A DNA stretch of 9,921 nt from Pseudomonadota bacterium. Lineage in GTDB: Bacteria > Pseudomonadota > Alphaproteobacteria > Rhizobiales > Hyphomicrobiaceae. Numbering within the stretch: position 1 is the first letter of the stretch; each line of letters starts with the position of its first letter. The translations under genes and the position numbers were made by a program. The stretch is taken from positions 1 through 9,921 of the forward strand of contig JAKAXS010000079.1 in the NCBI GenBank assembly GCA_021816505.1, read 5' to 3'. Below, one piece after another: positions 1 through 6,278 of the stretch. Below the pieces are notes generated by a model. That model was not told where the DNA came from. It saw only the letters and a list, made by a program, of their open reading frames with translations, and made no database searches.

Positions 1-290
1 CCGGACAAAAGCTGTACATGGCTGCCGGCTGCAACGGTTGCCACGGCGGAACCGGCGGTGGCGGCATGGGACCGCCGCTCACGAACCCGATTTGGATTTA
101 CGGCAACGACGACGACACGCTGTTTCGCCTGATCACGCTCGGTTCGCAGGATCTTCTAGCCAAGGGCTTCACCCGCAAAGGCTCAGAAGCCGTCAAAGGG
201 CCGATGCCGCCATTCAAGGATATCGTGAAAAGCGAAGAGGACATGTGGAAGATCGTGGCTTGGATCCAGTCCCTCAACGCGGGCAAGTGA
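1..290 (+). CDS. class I c-type cytochrome, 3' part (5' end outside window)
   Basis: Electron-carrying haem c protein, expected in the periplasm. The frame is open to the left edge and reads GQKLYMAAG before the haem motif, so the ATG at 18 is internal and the true start and signal peptide lie upstream. The haem-binding CNGCH motif is at nt 30-44. It is followed by a glycine-rich turn and GPPL, a W-I-Y-G segment, and GPMPPF with the likely axial methionine at nt 204-206. A C-terminal helix (WKIVAWIQSL) closes the fold, as is usual in monohaem class I cytochromes c. Small cytochromes of this type often accept electrons from PQQ-dependent dehydrogenases, and the nearby MxaD-like gene fits that; the partner enzyme is not in the window, so this is inference. 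The stop lies 13 bases from the stop of the convergent barrel gene. Confidence 0.88.
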   Translation, partial: GQKLYMAAGCNGCHGGTGGGGMGPPLTNPIWIYGNDDDTLFRLITLGSQDLLAKGFTRKGSEAVKGPMPPFKDIVKSEEDMWKIVAWIQSLNAGK

Positions 291-303
291 TCCGCTCGCC
301 AAA

Positions 304-1194
304 TCAGAACGTGATCTCGTAGCTGAGCTTGAGCGTGGTGTCGGGCGTCGTGTCGTTCAGACCGAACAAGGCGCCCACCCCGAGCTTATGCTCGCCTGCC
401 TTCTCGCCGCCCGGCTCGAACGACCAATAGGCGATGGGCCCGAGCCGGTGCTGATCGAAGTCGCCGAACAGGGCCGCTTCGTCATCCTGGTGGCCGCTGC
501 CGCCGACGCGTTCGAACACGCCATAAGCCTCTAGCGCGACGCTAAACCGCTCGGACGCGTTGTACTGAATGGAGGCCGCGTAGCCGAAGTCGAGCTTGTT
601 GTCGCGATTGCCGTCATCGTCGCGGTCGCCGCCGAAGAACTGCGTAACCCGCGGATTGATGCTCGCGACCCAGGGCCCCTGCCCCCATTCGAAAATCGGA
701 CCGGCCGTCGCGGTACGCTGACCACCGGATTCGAACGGGTGCTCGTATTCGAACAGCAGTCCGAAGCCGAAGCCGTCGCCGGGGCGTCGCCGGAGGACGA
801 CGATGCCTTCAACCTCGAACTCGTCGAGCTTGATCTCTTCGAAGTGACCGGCCTGGGCCGGCGTATCGAAGTCGTCGATGTACTCCTTCTCGAACTCGAT
901 GCCGACGCGAGCCTTGAAGAAATGCGAGAAGCCCGCCTCGATCTCCAGGGCGTGCATCTGGCGTGGGAGATTGTTGTCGTCTCCCACGAAGCCGTCCGGC
1001 GTGGCGCGCGTTTGCCGCTTCGGCTGGCCGAGGGCGTACGCGTTCTGACTTTGGAATTCGATCTCGCCCGGCTCGGCGCTCAGCGTCTTGATCTCGAACT
1101 GGCCGACCGCCGGGCCCGCCTGGGCCGTCCCGGCGCCCCCCAGGACCAGCACCGCGGCACAGGGCATCATCCAACGCATTGACCGGACACGCAT
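304..1194 (-). CDS. exported outer-membrane beta-barrel-like protein, 296 aa
   Basis: The family is not recognised by name. The N-terminus is a signal peptide (MRVRSMRWMMP, then a hydrophobic core, probable cleavage after AQA at residue 26). The mature part alternates hydrophobic and polar residues in short stretches joined by acidic or glycine-rich turns, for example around 82-90, 96-103, 142-152, 204-212 and 216-226. It ends in SYEITF, with a terminal phenylalanine as expected for a substrate of the Bam outer-membrane assembly machinery. A loop at residues 190-202 (DRDDDGNRDNKLD) resembles a calcium-binding DxDxDG loop. The start at 1194 is supported by a purine-rich AGAGGGTGGGG just upstream, and the signal peptide would be short from the next Met. 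It lies downstream of the MxaD-like gene on the same strand with a 167-base gap and may have its own promoter. Function is unknown; a small-molecule porin or channel is a guess. Confidence 0.82.
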   Translation of the reverse strand: MRVRSMRWMMPCAAVLVLGGAGTAQAGPAVGQFEIKTLSAEPGEIEFQSQNAYALGQPKRQTRATPDGFVGDDNNLPRQMHALEIEAGFSHFFKARVGIEFEKEYIDDFDTPAQAGHFEEIKLDEFEVEGIVVLRRRPGDGFGFGLLFEYEHPFESGGQRTATAGPIFEWGQGPWVASINPRVTQFFGGDRDDDGNRDNKLDFGYAASIQYNASERFSVALEAYGVFERVGGSGHQDDEAALFGDFDQHRLGPIAYWSFEPGGEKAGEHKLGVGALFGLNDTTPDTTLKLSYEITF

Positions 1195-1232
1195 ATCCCC
1201 ACCCTCTTCCCGTCGGGATTTTTTCCCGCTTC

Positions 1233-1261
1233 GTTATGGAAGATTGGCAATAGCATGTCAC
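1233..1261 (-). promoter_or_regulatory. possible sigma-70 type promoter for the barrel gene
   Basis: On the minus strand GTGACA (1261-1256) and CATAAC (1238-1233) are separated by exactly 17 bases. Each resembles its -35 or -10 consensus in about four of six positions. Transcription would begin around 1226, giving a leader of about 30 bases before the ATG at 1194, with a small CGGGA/TCCCG hairpin (1214-1228) near its 5' end. This is a pattern match only. Confidence 0.3.
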
Positions 1262-1262
1262 G

Positions 1263-1288
1263 ACTGACGCTGTCCTGACGTATGTCAG
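1263..1288. promoter_or_regulatory. CTGACG direct repeat plus CTGAC/GTCAG inverted repeat, candidate operator
   Basis: CTGACG occurs at 1263-1268 and again at 1275-1280, a 12-base period. The second copy is the left half of the near-palindrome CTGACGTATGTCAG (1275-1288). The element sits directly upstream of the possible -35 of the barrel gene, where an activator would bind. No regulator can be named. Confidence 0.3.
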
Positions 1289-1361
1289 CACTGAAACATC
1301 AGCAAAAAATCAGGCGGGATATTCGGCAACACTTCCCGGGAGAGTGGGTCTGCGGTTGCGG

Positions 1362-1904
1362 TCAGCTTCCGCTTTCCACTTTTGCCTTGAGCGCTTCCAG
1401 CCCCTCCTTCTGGAAGGCCGAGATGGCTTTTACGGCCGCGTTGTCCGACAGCTCCGGCGGCGGATCGTTGTTCATGTAACCGCGGTAGAACGCGCCCTTC
1501 CATTCGACGGTCGACTTGCCACCGGCCTCCGTGACCGTGAGCGTTGTCGAATAACCCTCGATCGGCAGCGTCTTCAGGTCTTCGTCGTTGGTCAGGAACG
1601 CGATCGAGCGCTCCTTCTCTTCGTACTTCGTCAGCGTGTCCGTGAAGATGCCGCCCGATTTGAACGTCAGCTTGCGCTTGGCGACGTCCACCTCGTTGCC
1701 GCCGGTCGCCTCGGTCTTGGCGATGGCGGGATGCCAGGTCATGTCCTGGTAATTGCCGATCACGGCCCAGACCTTGTCGGCCGGCGCGTTGATCTCGATG
1801 GTGGTGACTTCCTTTTTACGGCTGGGGCCGTGCGCGGAAGCAAGGCCGGGCACAAGCGCGGCGAGAAGCAAAGCAAGCGAGATACGGTTCAATTTCGGCC
1901 TCAT
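1362..1904 (-). CDS. MxaD-like exported SRPBCC-family protein, 180 aa
   Basis: Periplasmic START/SRPBCC-fold protein. Signal peptide MRPKLNRISL plus a hydrophobic core, cleavage likely after ASA at residue 24, leaving a mature start HGPS. The mature part follows the family layout: an opening strand ending INAPADKVW (38-46), a helix to WHPAI (57-61), a strand series, then TVEWKGAFY (132-140), and a C-terminal helix from about 155 (AAVKAISAFQKEGLEALKAK). The AHGP mature start, the NYQDMTWHP segment and the PPPELSDNAAVKA stretch resemble MxaD, a periplasmic protein of methanol-oxidation clusters reported to help methanol dehydrogenase interact with its cytochrome. This comparison is from memory. 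I chose the ATG at 1904; a GTG at 1949 is in frame but would add 15 basic and cysteine-containing residues before the signal peptide. Neither start has a good Shine-Dalgarno. Confidence 0.8.
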   Translation of the reverse strand: MRPKLNRISLALLLAALVPGLASAHGPSRKKEVTTIEINAPADKVWAVIGNYQDMTWHPAIAKTEATGGNEVDVAKRKLTFKSGGIFTDTLTKYEEKERSIAFLTNDEDLKTLPIEGYSTTLTVTEAGGKSTVEWKGAFYRGYMNNDPPPELSDNAAVKAISAFQKEGLEALKAKVESGS

Positions 1905-1933
1905 GTGTTCGCAACGACGACACGTCGCGACAC
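1905..1933 (-). promoter_or_regulatory. nested hairpin abutting the start codon of the MxaD-like gene
   Basis: On the mRNA strand the bases immediately before the ATG fold as GTGTCGC pairing with GCG-A-ACAC (one bulged base), enclosing a GACG-TGT-CGTC hairpin, with a three-base GTT bulge. In total about 11 pairs lie directly before the start codon, where a ribosome binding site would be expected and none is visible. It could modulate translation, or it could be chance in GC-rich DNA. Confidence 0.3.
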
Positions 1934-1993
1934 ACTCGAGGCGCCGCACAACGCGGCGTTGCTGCTAGCATTCCCTTCGCGCAGGCATCAATC

Positions 1994-2026
1994 CGCCCGG
2001 GACATTTCGGGAAGTTGTCCCGGGCG
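1994..2026. repeat. perfect 11-bp inverted repeat, possible terminator of the DUF1579 gene
   Basis: CGCCCGGGACA (1994-2004) and TGTCCCGGGCG (2016-2026) are perfect complements around an 11-base spacer. The repeat begins 18 bases beyond the stop of the minus-strand DUF1579 gene and 90 bases upstream of the MxaD-like start. The position suits a transcript end, but no T-run follows on the minus strand. It may be a weak or Rho-assisted terminator, an mRNA 3'-end stabiliser or a dyad operator for the downstream gene. Confidence 0.5.
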
Positions 2027-2043
2027 CCTTGCGCCGATCGCGC

Positions 2044-2559
2044 TCACTTCGTGCGCGTGTAGCGCGAGACCATGAACTCGTTGAACGAGCCGTCGTCCAG
2101 CTTGAAGCGTCCGCGCAGCAGATACTCGTTGTCGCTGACTTTCTCGATCACGTCCTCGTAGATGCCCGGTCCGGGCGCGCCGTCGAAGCGCGGTCCTTGG
2201 CTGGCCAGCCGCAGCGTCTTTCCGTCCGCGTCGAGGCTGCCTTCGTAGGGCCAGAAGTGCGTCATCATGCTGGCGATGAAGCTGCCGATGAACTTCTTCT
2301 TCTCGGGGTCATAGCCCAGCGTAATGATCGATCTCATCATTTCGTCGCCGGCCGGGCCCTCGGCTTCCGCAAGCAGCCAGAGGTCGCCCAACATGCGGAT
2401 CGTCTGCGTGCCGGTACCGCCACCGCCGCCGCATTCGGGCGATACCGATTCCATCGCGTAGGTCCAATTGCCGACGAGTTGCTGCAGCCAGCGATGCTCG
2501 TCGGTGACGACGGCGGGAGGCGGCATCTGCATCGCTTCGGTTTGCTCTTGGCTAGACAT
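2044..2559 (-). CDS. DUF1579 family protein, 171 aa
   Basis: Cytoplasmic protein of unknown function; no signal peptide or membrane segment. The family layout is visible: EHRWLQQLVGNWTYAMES (21-38), a GTGTQTIRMLGDLWLLAEAEG strand pair (48-68), MMRSIITLGYDPEKKKFIGSFIASM (74-98), then SLDADGKTLRLASQG (108-122), and closing strands ending SRYTRTK. The repeated short strands suggest a small lipocalin-like beta-barrel. A glycine run (44-48) sits in a loop. The start at 2559 is set by AAGGAG 9 bases upstream; the frame stays open to 2943, but that extension runs over the divergent LOG gene and has no family similarity. The gene faces away from the LOG gene. Whether it is co-transcribed with the MxaD-like gene, 139 bases downstream beyond a strong inverted repeat, is doubtful. 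Family call is by recognition. Confidence 0.82.
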   Translation of the reverse strand: MSSQEQTEAMQMPPPAVVTDEHRWLQQLVGNWTYAMESVSPECGGGGGTGTQTIRMLGDLWLLAEAEGPAGDEMMRSIITLGYDPEKKKFIGSFIASMMTHFWPYEGSLDADGKTLRLASQGPRFDGAPGPGIYEDVIEKVSDNEYLLRGRFKLDDGSFNEFMVSRYTRTK

Positions 2560-2729
2560 GAGGTCACGCTCCTTGATTTCCTGGCCCTTGTTTTCATGGC
2601 CGTTGTTGTCCTGGTCGATGACTTCTCGACGAACAGGATGGCCGCAGATCGACAGCGCCGGCGAAAAAGTCGTAACCCGCATCACAATCCCATCATCGGC
2701 GTTCGTTACGTTGCTAACCGCGTCCACAA

Positions 2730-2762
2730 ATGGGGGATGCGATCGCCGCAATCGCACCCCAT
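2730..2762. repeat. 12-bp inverted repeat (hairpin) in the divergent spacer before the LOG gene
   Basis: ATGGGG plus TGCGAT (2730-2735 and 2738-2743) pair perfectly with ATCGCA and CCCCAT (2751-2762). There is a two-base GA bulge on the left arm and a seven-base loop CGCCGCA. It is among the strongest folding elements in the window. It lies 17 bases before the terminator-like hairpin and may belong to the same leader RNA, or be a dyad operator between the divergent genes. Confidence 0.5.
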
Positions 2763-2779
2763 ATTCAATTCCCAACGGT

Positions 2780-2817
2780 CCCGGCTCGGCGCCAAGGCGC
2801 TTGGCCGGGTGATTTTT
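2780..2817 (+). terminator. intrinsic-terminator-like hairpin in the LOG leader
   Basis: CCCGGC (2780-2785) pairs with GCCGGG (2804-2809), and an inner GCGC (2789-2792) pairs with GCGC (2797-2800) around the loop CAAG. The two stems are joined by a 3x3 internal loop that can form two G-T wobbles. TGATTTTT follows (2810-2817), so the element looks like a plus-strand intrinsic terminator. It ends 18 bases before the ATG of the LOG gene, so it would either attenuate that gene or end a short RNA from the divergent spacer. Confidence 0.45.
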
Positions 2818-2835
2818 CTGAACGAGTACAAAAAC

Positions 2836-3498
2836 ATGCAAAAGAAACGGGGCGATAAGCACCCTGAGAAGCACATTTCGGTCAACGGCAGTCAGCCTGG
2901 CCGCATCATTCGTAACATCTGCGTCTATTGCGGCTCCGGCCAAGGCGCCAAGCCCATCTATGCGGAAGCCGCGCGCACGCTCGGCAAGTCACTCGCCGAT
3001 CACGACATCGGCCTCGTGTACGGCGGCGGCAGTCTCGGCCTGATGGGCGAGGTGGCGCGCGCCACGCTCGAGCACGGCGGCCGGGTAACCGGTATCATTC
3101 CGGCGTTTCTCTCCGAGAAGGAGCAGATGCTGACGGACGCCGACGAGTTGATCGTCACCAAGGACATGCACGAGCGCAAGCAGCTGATGTTCCTGAAGTC
3201 CGACGCGTTCGTGGCGCTGCCCGGCGGCGTTGGCACGCTCGAAGAGCTCGTCGAGCAGCTGACGTGGTCGCAGCTCGGCCAGCACGAGAAACCGATCATC
3301 GTCGCCGACATCGGCGGGTTCTGGTCGCCGTTCCTCAATCTGCTGCGGCACATGAAGGAAGATCAGTTCATCCGGGCCGGCCTCGACGTGCGCTTCAGCG
3401 TCGTCGGAGATGCGGTCAATATCGTGCCGGCGGCGCTGGCCGCAGCCGAGCGCAAGGGCGAGATAGATCCCGGCCTGGCGGTTGCGGCGCAGTTCTAA
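2836..3498 (+). CDS. LOG family protein (TIGR00730-type Rossmann fold), probable nucleoside 5'-monophosphate phosphoribohydrolase
   Basis: Cytoplasmic enzyme of the LONELY GUY family. Characterised members split cytokinin riboside monophosphates, or AMP, into base and ribose 5-phosphate. Visible signatures are ICVYCGSG (28-35), the nucleotide-binding VYGGGSLGLMG (61-71), MHERK with the conserved arginine (111-115), and the family hallmark PGGVGTLEE (129-137), which holds the catalytic glutamate region. At 220 residues it is a normal single-domain length plus about 25 polar, lysine-rich residues before the first strand. The ATG at 2836 has no convincing Shine-Dalgarno; a GTG at 2809 is in frame but lies inside the hairpin stem. 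The frame is open far upstream (to 2029), but that stretch is antisense to the DUF1579 gene and is not coding. It is convergent with mgtE, the stops 18 bases apart. In bacteria the physiological substrate is often unknown. Confidence 0.92.
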   Translation: MQKKRGDKHPEKHISVNGSQPGRIIRNICVYCGSGQGAKPIYAEAARTLGKSLADHDIGLVYGGGSLGLMGEVARATLEHGGRVTGIIPAFLSEKEQMLTDADELIVTKDMHERKQLMFLKSDAFVALPGGVGTLEELVEQLTWSQLGQHEKPIIVADIGGFWSPFLNLLRHMKEDQFIRAGLDVRFSVVGDAVNIVPAALAAAERKGEIDPGLAVAAQF

Positions 3499-3516
3499 CG
3501 TTTAAGGGCGCCCGCC

Positions 3517-4899
3517 TCACCGCATCATCAGCGTGGCGAGGCCCAGGAAGGCGAAGAAGCCGACGACGTCCGTCACCATGGTGACGAAGACGCCGGAGGC
3601 CGGCGCGGGGTCCAGCTCGAGCCAGTCCATCGCCAGCGGGATGAGGATGCCCGCGAGTGCGGCCGCCAGCAGGTTGACGATCATCGCCGCGCCGATGACG
3701 TAGCCCAGCGTGCCGGCGCCGAACCAGGCGACGACGATGCCGGCCATGATCAGCGAGAGGATCGCGCCGTTGGCGAGGCCGACGAGCGCTTCACGCGTGA
3801 TGACGCGGCGGGCATTGACGCGGCCCAGCTTGTTGGTGGCGAGCGCGCGCACGGTCACCGTCATGGTTTGCGTGCCGGCGTTGCCGCCCATCGAGGCGAC
3901 GATCGGCATCAGCACTGCGAGGGCGACCATCTGCTGAATGGTCGCATCGAAGGCCTGGATGACCGTCGAGGCGAGCACCGCCGTGCCGAGGTTGACGAGA
4001 AGCCACGGAATGCGGCTGCGCAGCGTGGAGAGCACGCTGTCGCCCAGGCTTTCGTCGCCGACGCCGCCCAGCGCGCGCATGTCCTCGTCGGCCTCTTCCT
4101 GGATGACTTCGACCACGTCGTCGACGGTGAGGACGCCGACAAGACGATCGTTGGCGTCGACGACGGGCGCGGACATCAAGTCGTAACGGCCGAACTGCCG
4201 GGCGACATCTTCTTGGTCCGCGGTGGCCAGCACGACGTGGCGATCCTCGTCCATGATCTTGCCGACCGGCACGTCGCGCTTGGTGCGCAACAGGCGCGAC
4301 AGATCGACGGAGCCCAAGACGCGGTACGACGTATCGACGACGAAGATTTCCGAGAACGTCTCGGGCAGGTCATCGGCTTCGCGCATGTGATCTATGACGC
4401 GCCCGACCGACCAGAACGGCGGCACGGCGACGAACTCGGACTGCATGAGACGGCCGGCCGTCTCTTCGGGGTATTCGAGATTTCGCTCCAGCGCCGCGCG
4501 ATCGGTGGTGTCGAGCTGGGAGAGAATTTCCTCCTTGTCCTCCGCCTCGAGATTTTCGAGGAGGTAGGCGGCGTCGTCGGTATCGAGTTCGGTGACGGCG
4601 CGGGCCAGCAGCTCGTTCGGCAGGGCCTCCGACAATTGGTCGCGGACGGTGTAGTCGAGTTCCGACAGCACTTCGAAGTCGAACGCCGGGCCCAGCGCCT
4701 GGATCAACGCGACGCGCTGATCGGGAACCAGCAGTTCGATGAGGTCGGCAAGGTCGGGCGCACGCATTTCGTGCGTGAGATGAACCGCTTCGGCGTTATC
4801 CCCGGCTTCGAGCGCGGCTGCGACGGCGTCGACAAGGGTCGCCGCGCGTTCCTCTGCGTCATCGTCGTCTGGGCGCACGTTTTCGTCTTGCTCGGCCAT
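3517..4899 (-). CDS. mgtE: magnesium transporter MgtE
   Basis: Inner-membrane Mg2+ channel of the MgtE/SLC41 family, 460 residues, full length. An acidic start precedes the superhelical MgtE N domain (about 35-140), made of short helical repeats. A CBS-domain pair follows (about 150-270, with MQSEFVAVPP at 152 and APVVDANDRLVGVLTVDD at 244-261), which senses cytosolic Mg2+. A linking plug helix (about 281-296) leads to five membrane segments near 298-316, 325-348, 368-392, 398-422 and 436-458. The family signature MPIVASMGGNAGTQ (331-344) and the pore segment VTDVVGF (442-448) are intact; D444 corresponds to the pore aspartate of characterised MgtE. The start at 4899 follows AGGCAGGG a few bases upstream. 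It stands alone, convergent with the LOG gene and divergent from the deacetylases. No magnesium riboswitch is evident in its short leader. Confidence 0.96.
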   Translation of the reverse strand: MAEQDENVRPDDDDAEERAATLVDAVAAALEAGDNAEAVHLTHEMRAPDLADLIELLVPDQRVALIQALGPAFDFEVLSELDYTVRDQLSEALPNELLARAVTELDTDDAAYLLENLEAEDKEEILSQLDTTDRAALERNLEYPEETAGRLMQSEFVAVPPFWSVGRVIDHMREADDLPETFSEIFVVDTSYRVLGSVDLSRLLRTKRDVPVGKIMDEDRHVVLATADQEDVARQFGRYDLMSAPVVDANDRLVGVLTVDDVVEVIQEEADEDMRALGGVGDESLGDSVLSTLRSRIPWLLVNLGTAVLASTVIQAFDATIQQMVALAVLMPIVASMGGNAGTQTMTVTVRALATNKLGRVNARRVITREALVGLANGAILSLIMAGIVVAWFGAGTLGYVIGAAMIVNLLAAALAGILIPLAMDWLELDPAPASGVFVTMVTDVVGFFAFLGLATLMMR

Positions 4900-5037
4900 T
4901 GCCCTGCCTGGAAGCGCTGGAAAATCAGTGAAAAGGTGTTCTTGGCAAGGGGCTTAGCATAGCCTTTTCGTGCCGCCTACCACGTGCCGGCACAAGTTTG
5001 TTGAGGGTGTTCCGCGCGAGAGGCAGGTTGCCGCGAT

Positions 5038-5091
5038 TATGTCACGCGGATATGTCACGCGATTGAAAAGTCTGGGATTGGAAAAGTTTGG
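5038..5091. repeat. two consecutive tandem duplications upstream of the deacetylases
   Basis: TATGTCACGCG occurs perfectly at 5038-5048 and 5051-5061, a 13-base period. Directly after comes an imperfect tandem pair, GATTGAAAAGTCTGG (5061-5075) and GATTGGAAAAGTTTGG (5076-5091), differing by one inserted G and one C/T change. The block ends 41 bases before the deacetylase ATG, in the spacer divergent to mgtE. It may be a multi-site operator, or the remains of small replication-slippage duplications. Confidence 0.6.
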
Positions 5092-5132
5092 GCGGGCGCG
5101 AACCAACGGTCCAGCCGAGCGGAGGAAGACGT

Positions 5133-6143
5133 ATGGTCGTCGCACGGCTGGCGGCACCAATTGCATTGGCAGCAGTTCTCTCGATCTTGGCCGGTCCGGG
5201 CCCGGCGGTGGCGGACGCGTGCCCGGCAGGCGAAGCCGCACTCGGCGTTTCGCGCACGGTCGAGATAGACACGACCGGCGGCCCGCAATTCGGCGCTCAG
5301 TACCCCGGCCACGATTTCCTTCAGCCTGGCGAGGTGGTGCTGACCTTCGACGACGGGCCCTCGCGCGCCAAGACACCGGCCATCCTGCAGGCGCTCGCCG
5401 ATCACTGTACGAAGGGGACGTTCTTCATCGTCGGCCGCATGGCGCTGGTCGAGCCGCAACTGCTGCGCGAGGTGGCGCACGCGGGGCATACGATCGGGCT
5501 GCACACGTGGTCGCACAAGAAGCTGACGGCGACGTCGGCCGCGAAGGCCAAGGAGGAGATCGAACTCGGCCACAGCATGGTGGAGAAGAGCTTGGGCGCG
5601 CCCGTGGCGCCGTTCTTCCGCTTTCCGTATCTCGCCGCGCCAAACTCGATGCTGGCGTATCTCAAGGAGCGGAACGTGGCGACGTGGGGCATCGACGTGG
5701 ATTCGAAGGACTTCACCACGCGCAAGCCCGAAGTGATGATGAAGAACGTGCTGACGCAGCTGAAGGCGCGCGGCAAGGGCATCATCCTCTTTCACGACAT
5801 CCAGGCTTCGACGGCGGCAGGCCTGAAGACGCTGCTCGATGAACTGAAGGTGCGCGGCTACAAGGTCGTGCACGTCACGCCGAAGCAGCACGTGCCGACC
5901 ATCGCGTCTTATGACAAGCGCGCGGAGCAGATGATCGCCAAGCGGCAGGTCGCGAGCGGCCACAAGGACGTGCATCCGCCGCCGGTGTTCGGGCCCGACA
6001 GTCCGGCCGGTTCCGAAGCGATCGAACCGGAGGTGCTGCCGTGGCTGCGGGAGCAGCAGCCGGAGGTCGCTGGGCCGCCGGCGCCGCCGCCTGGCACGAC
6101 ATCTGCGCCACCGCAGCCCAAAAAGCCCTGGTGGGAGTTCTGA
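5133..6143 (+). CDS. exported NodB-type polysaccharide deacetylase, first of a tandem pair
   Basis: Metal-dependent carbohydrate esterase 4 (NodB homology) protein that removes N-acetyl groups from an envelope or extracellular polysaccharide; the substrate cannot be read from sequence. Signal peptide at 1-28 (cleavage near AVA-DAC). The NodB motifs are complete: TFDDGP at 71-76 (D73, D74), HTWSH at 124-128 (metal-binding histidines), RFPY at 163-166, DVDSKDF at 188-194, and ILFHD at 218-222 with H221. Only two cysteines occur, C30 and C92; both have counterparts in the paralogue. A proline-rich tail (about 282-336) ends PWWEF. The ATG at 5133 has GGAGGA at an ideal distance; a TTG at 5088 would bury the signal peptide. 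The next gene is a paralogue 135 bases on in the same direction, so co-transcription is possible. Confidence 0.92.
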   Translation: MVVARLAAPIALAAVLSILAGPGPAVADACPAGEAALGVSRTVEIDTTGGPQFGAQYPGHDFLQPGEVVLTFDDGPSRAKTPAILQALADHCTKGTFFIVGRMALVEPQLLREVAHAGHTIGLHTWSHKKLTATSAAKAKEEIELGHSMVEKSLGAPVAPFFRFPYLAAPNSMLAYLKERNVATWGIDVDSKDFTTRKPEVMMKNVLTQLKARGKGIILFHDIQASTAAGLKTLLDELKVRGYKVVHVTPKQHVPTIASYDKRAEQMIAKRQVASGHKDVHPPPVFGPDSPAGSEAIEPEVLPWLREQQPEVAGPPAPPPGTTSAPPQPKKPWWEF

Positions 6144-6165
6144 TCGCTTGCGTATGGCCGTTGCG

Positions 6166-6200
6166 CCGCATGGCCCTTGAGCCACTGCGGAGGGGCTTTT
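6166..6200 (+). terminator. weak terminator-like hairpin between the two deacetylase genes
   Basis: CCGCATGGC (6166-6174) pairs with GCCA-C-TGCGG (6181-6190), nine pairs with one bulged C and a six-base loop. AGGGGCTTTT follows rather than an immediate T-run. It could partly end the first deacetylase transcript or protect its 3' end. The call is tentative. Confidence 0.28.
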
Positions 6201-6278
6201 GCCTGTTTTGCGCGTGTTCCAGGGTTGCGGCTCCACAGCGAATTCCCGTATGTCGGCACGAGACAATTCGAGGGAACC

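Noticed and set aside
2029..2835. Upstream part of the frame containing the LOG gene, which could imply a large N-terminal domain
   Set aside because: It runs antisense to the DUF1579 gene and through two hairpins; the residues show no LOG-family content before about the ATG at 2836.
2560..2943. Upstream extension of the DUF1579 frame to 2943
   Set aside because: A good AAGGAG ribosome binding site sets the start at 2559, and the extension overlaps the divergent LOG gene and its leader.
3868..4962. 364-codon plus-strand open frame antisense to mgtE
   Set aside because: It is a mirror frame of mgtE in GC-rich DNA, with Arg/Val/Asp-rich, low-information translation; mgtE itself is complete and unmistakable.
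4984..4993. GTGCCGGCAC palindrome in the mgtE upstream region
   Set aside because: A single 10-base palindrome in GC-rich DNA is not distinctive, and no second copy or clear promoter overlap was found.
4900..4999. Magnesium-sensing riboswitch upstream of mgtE
   Set aside because: The minus-strand leader shows no extended conserved fold like the M-box, and the spacer is too short once a promoter is allowed for.
5038..5061. PhoB-type box suggested by two TGTCAC half-sites
   Set aside because: PHO boxes use an 11-base period; here it is 13 bases, so the helical phase does not match.
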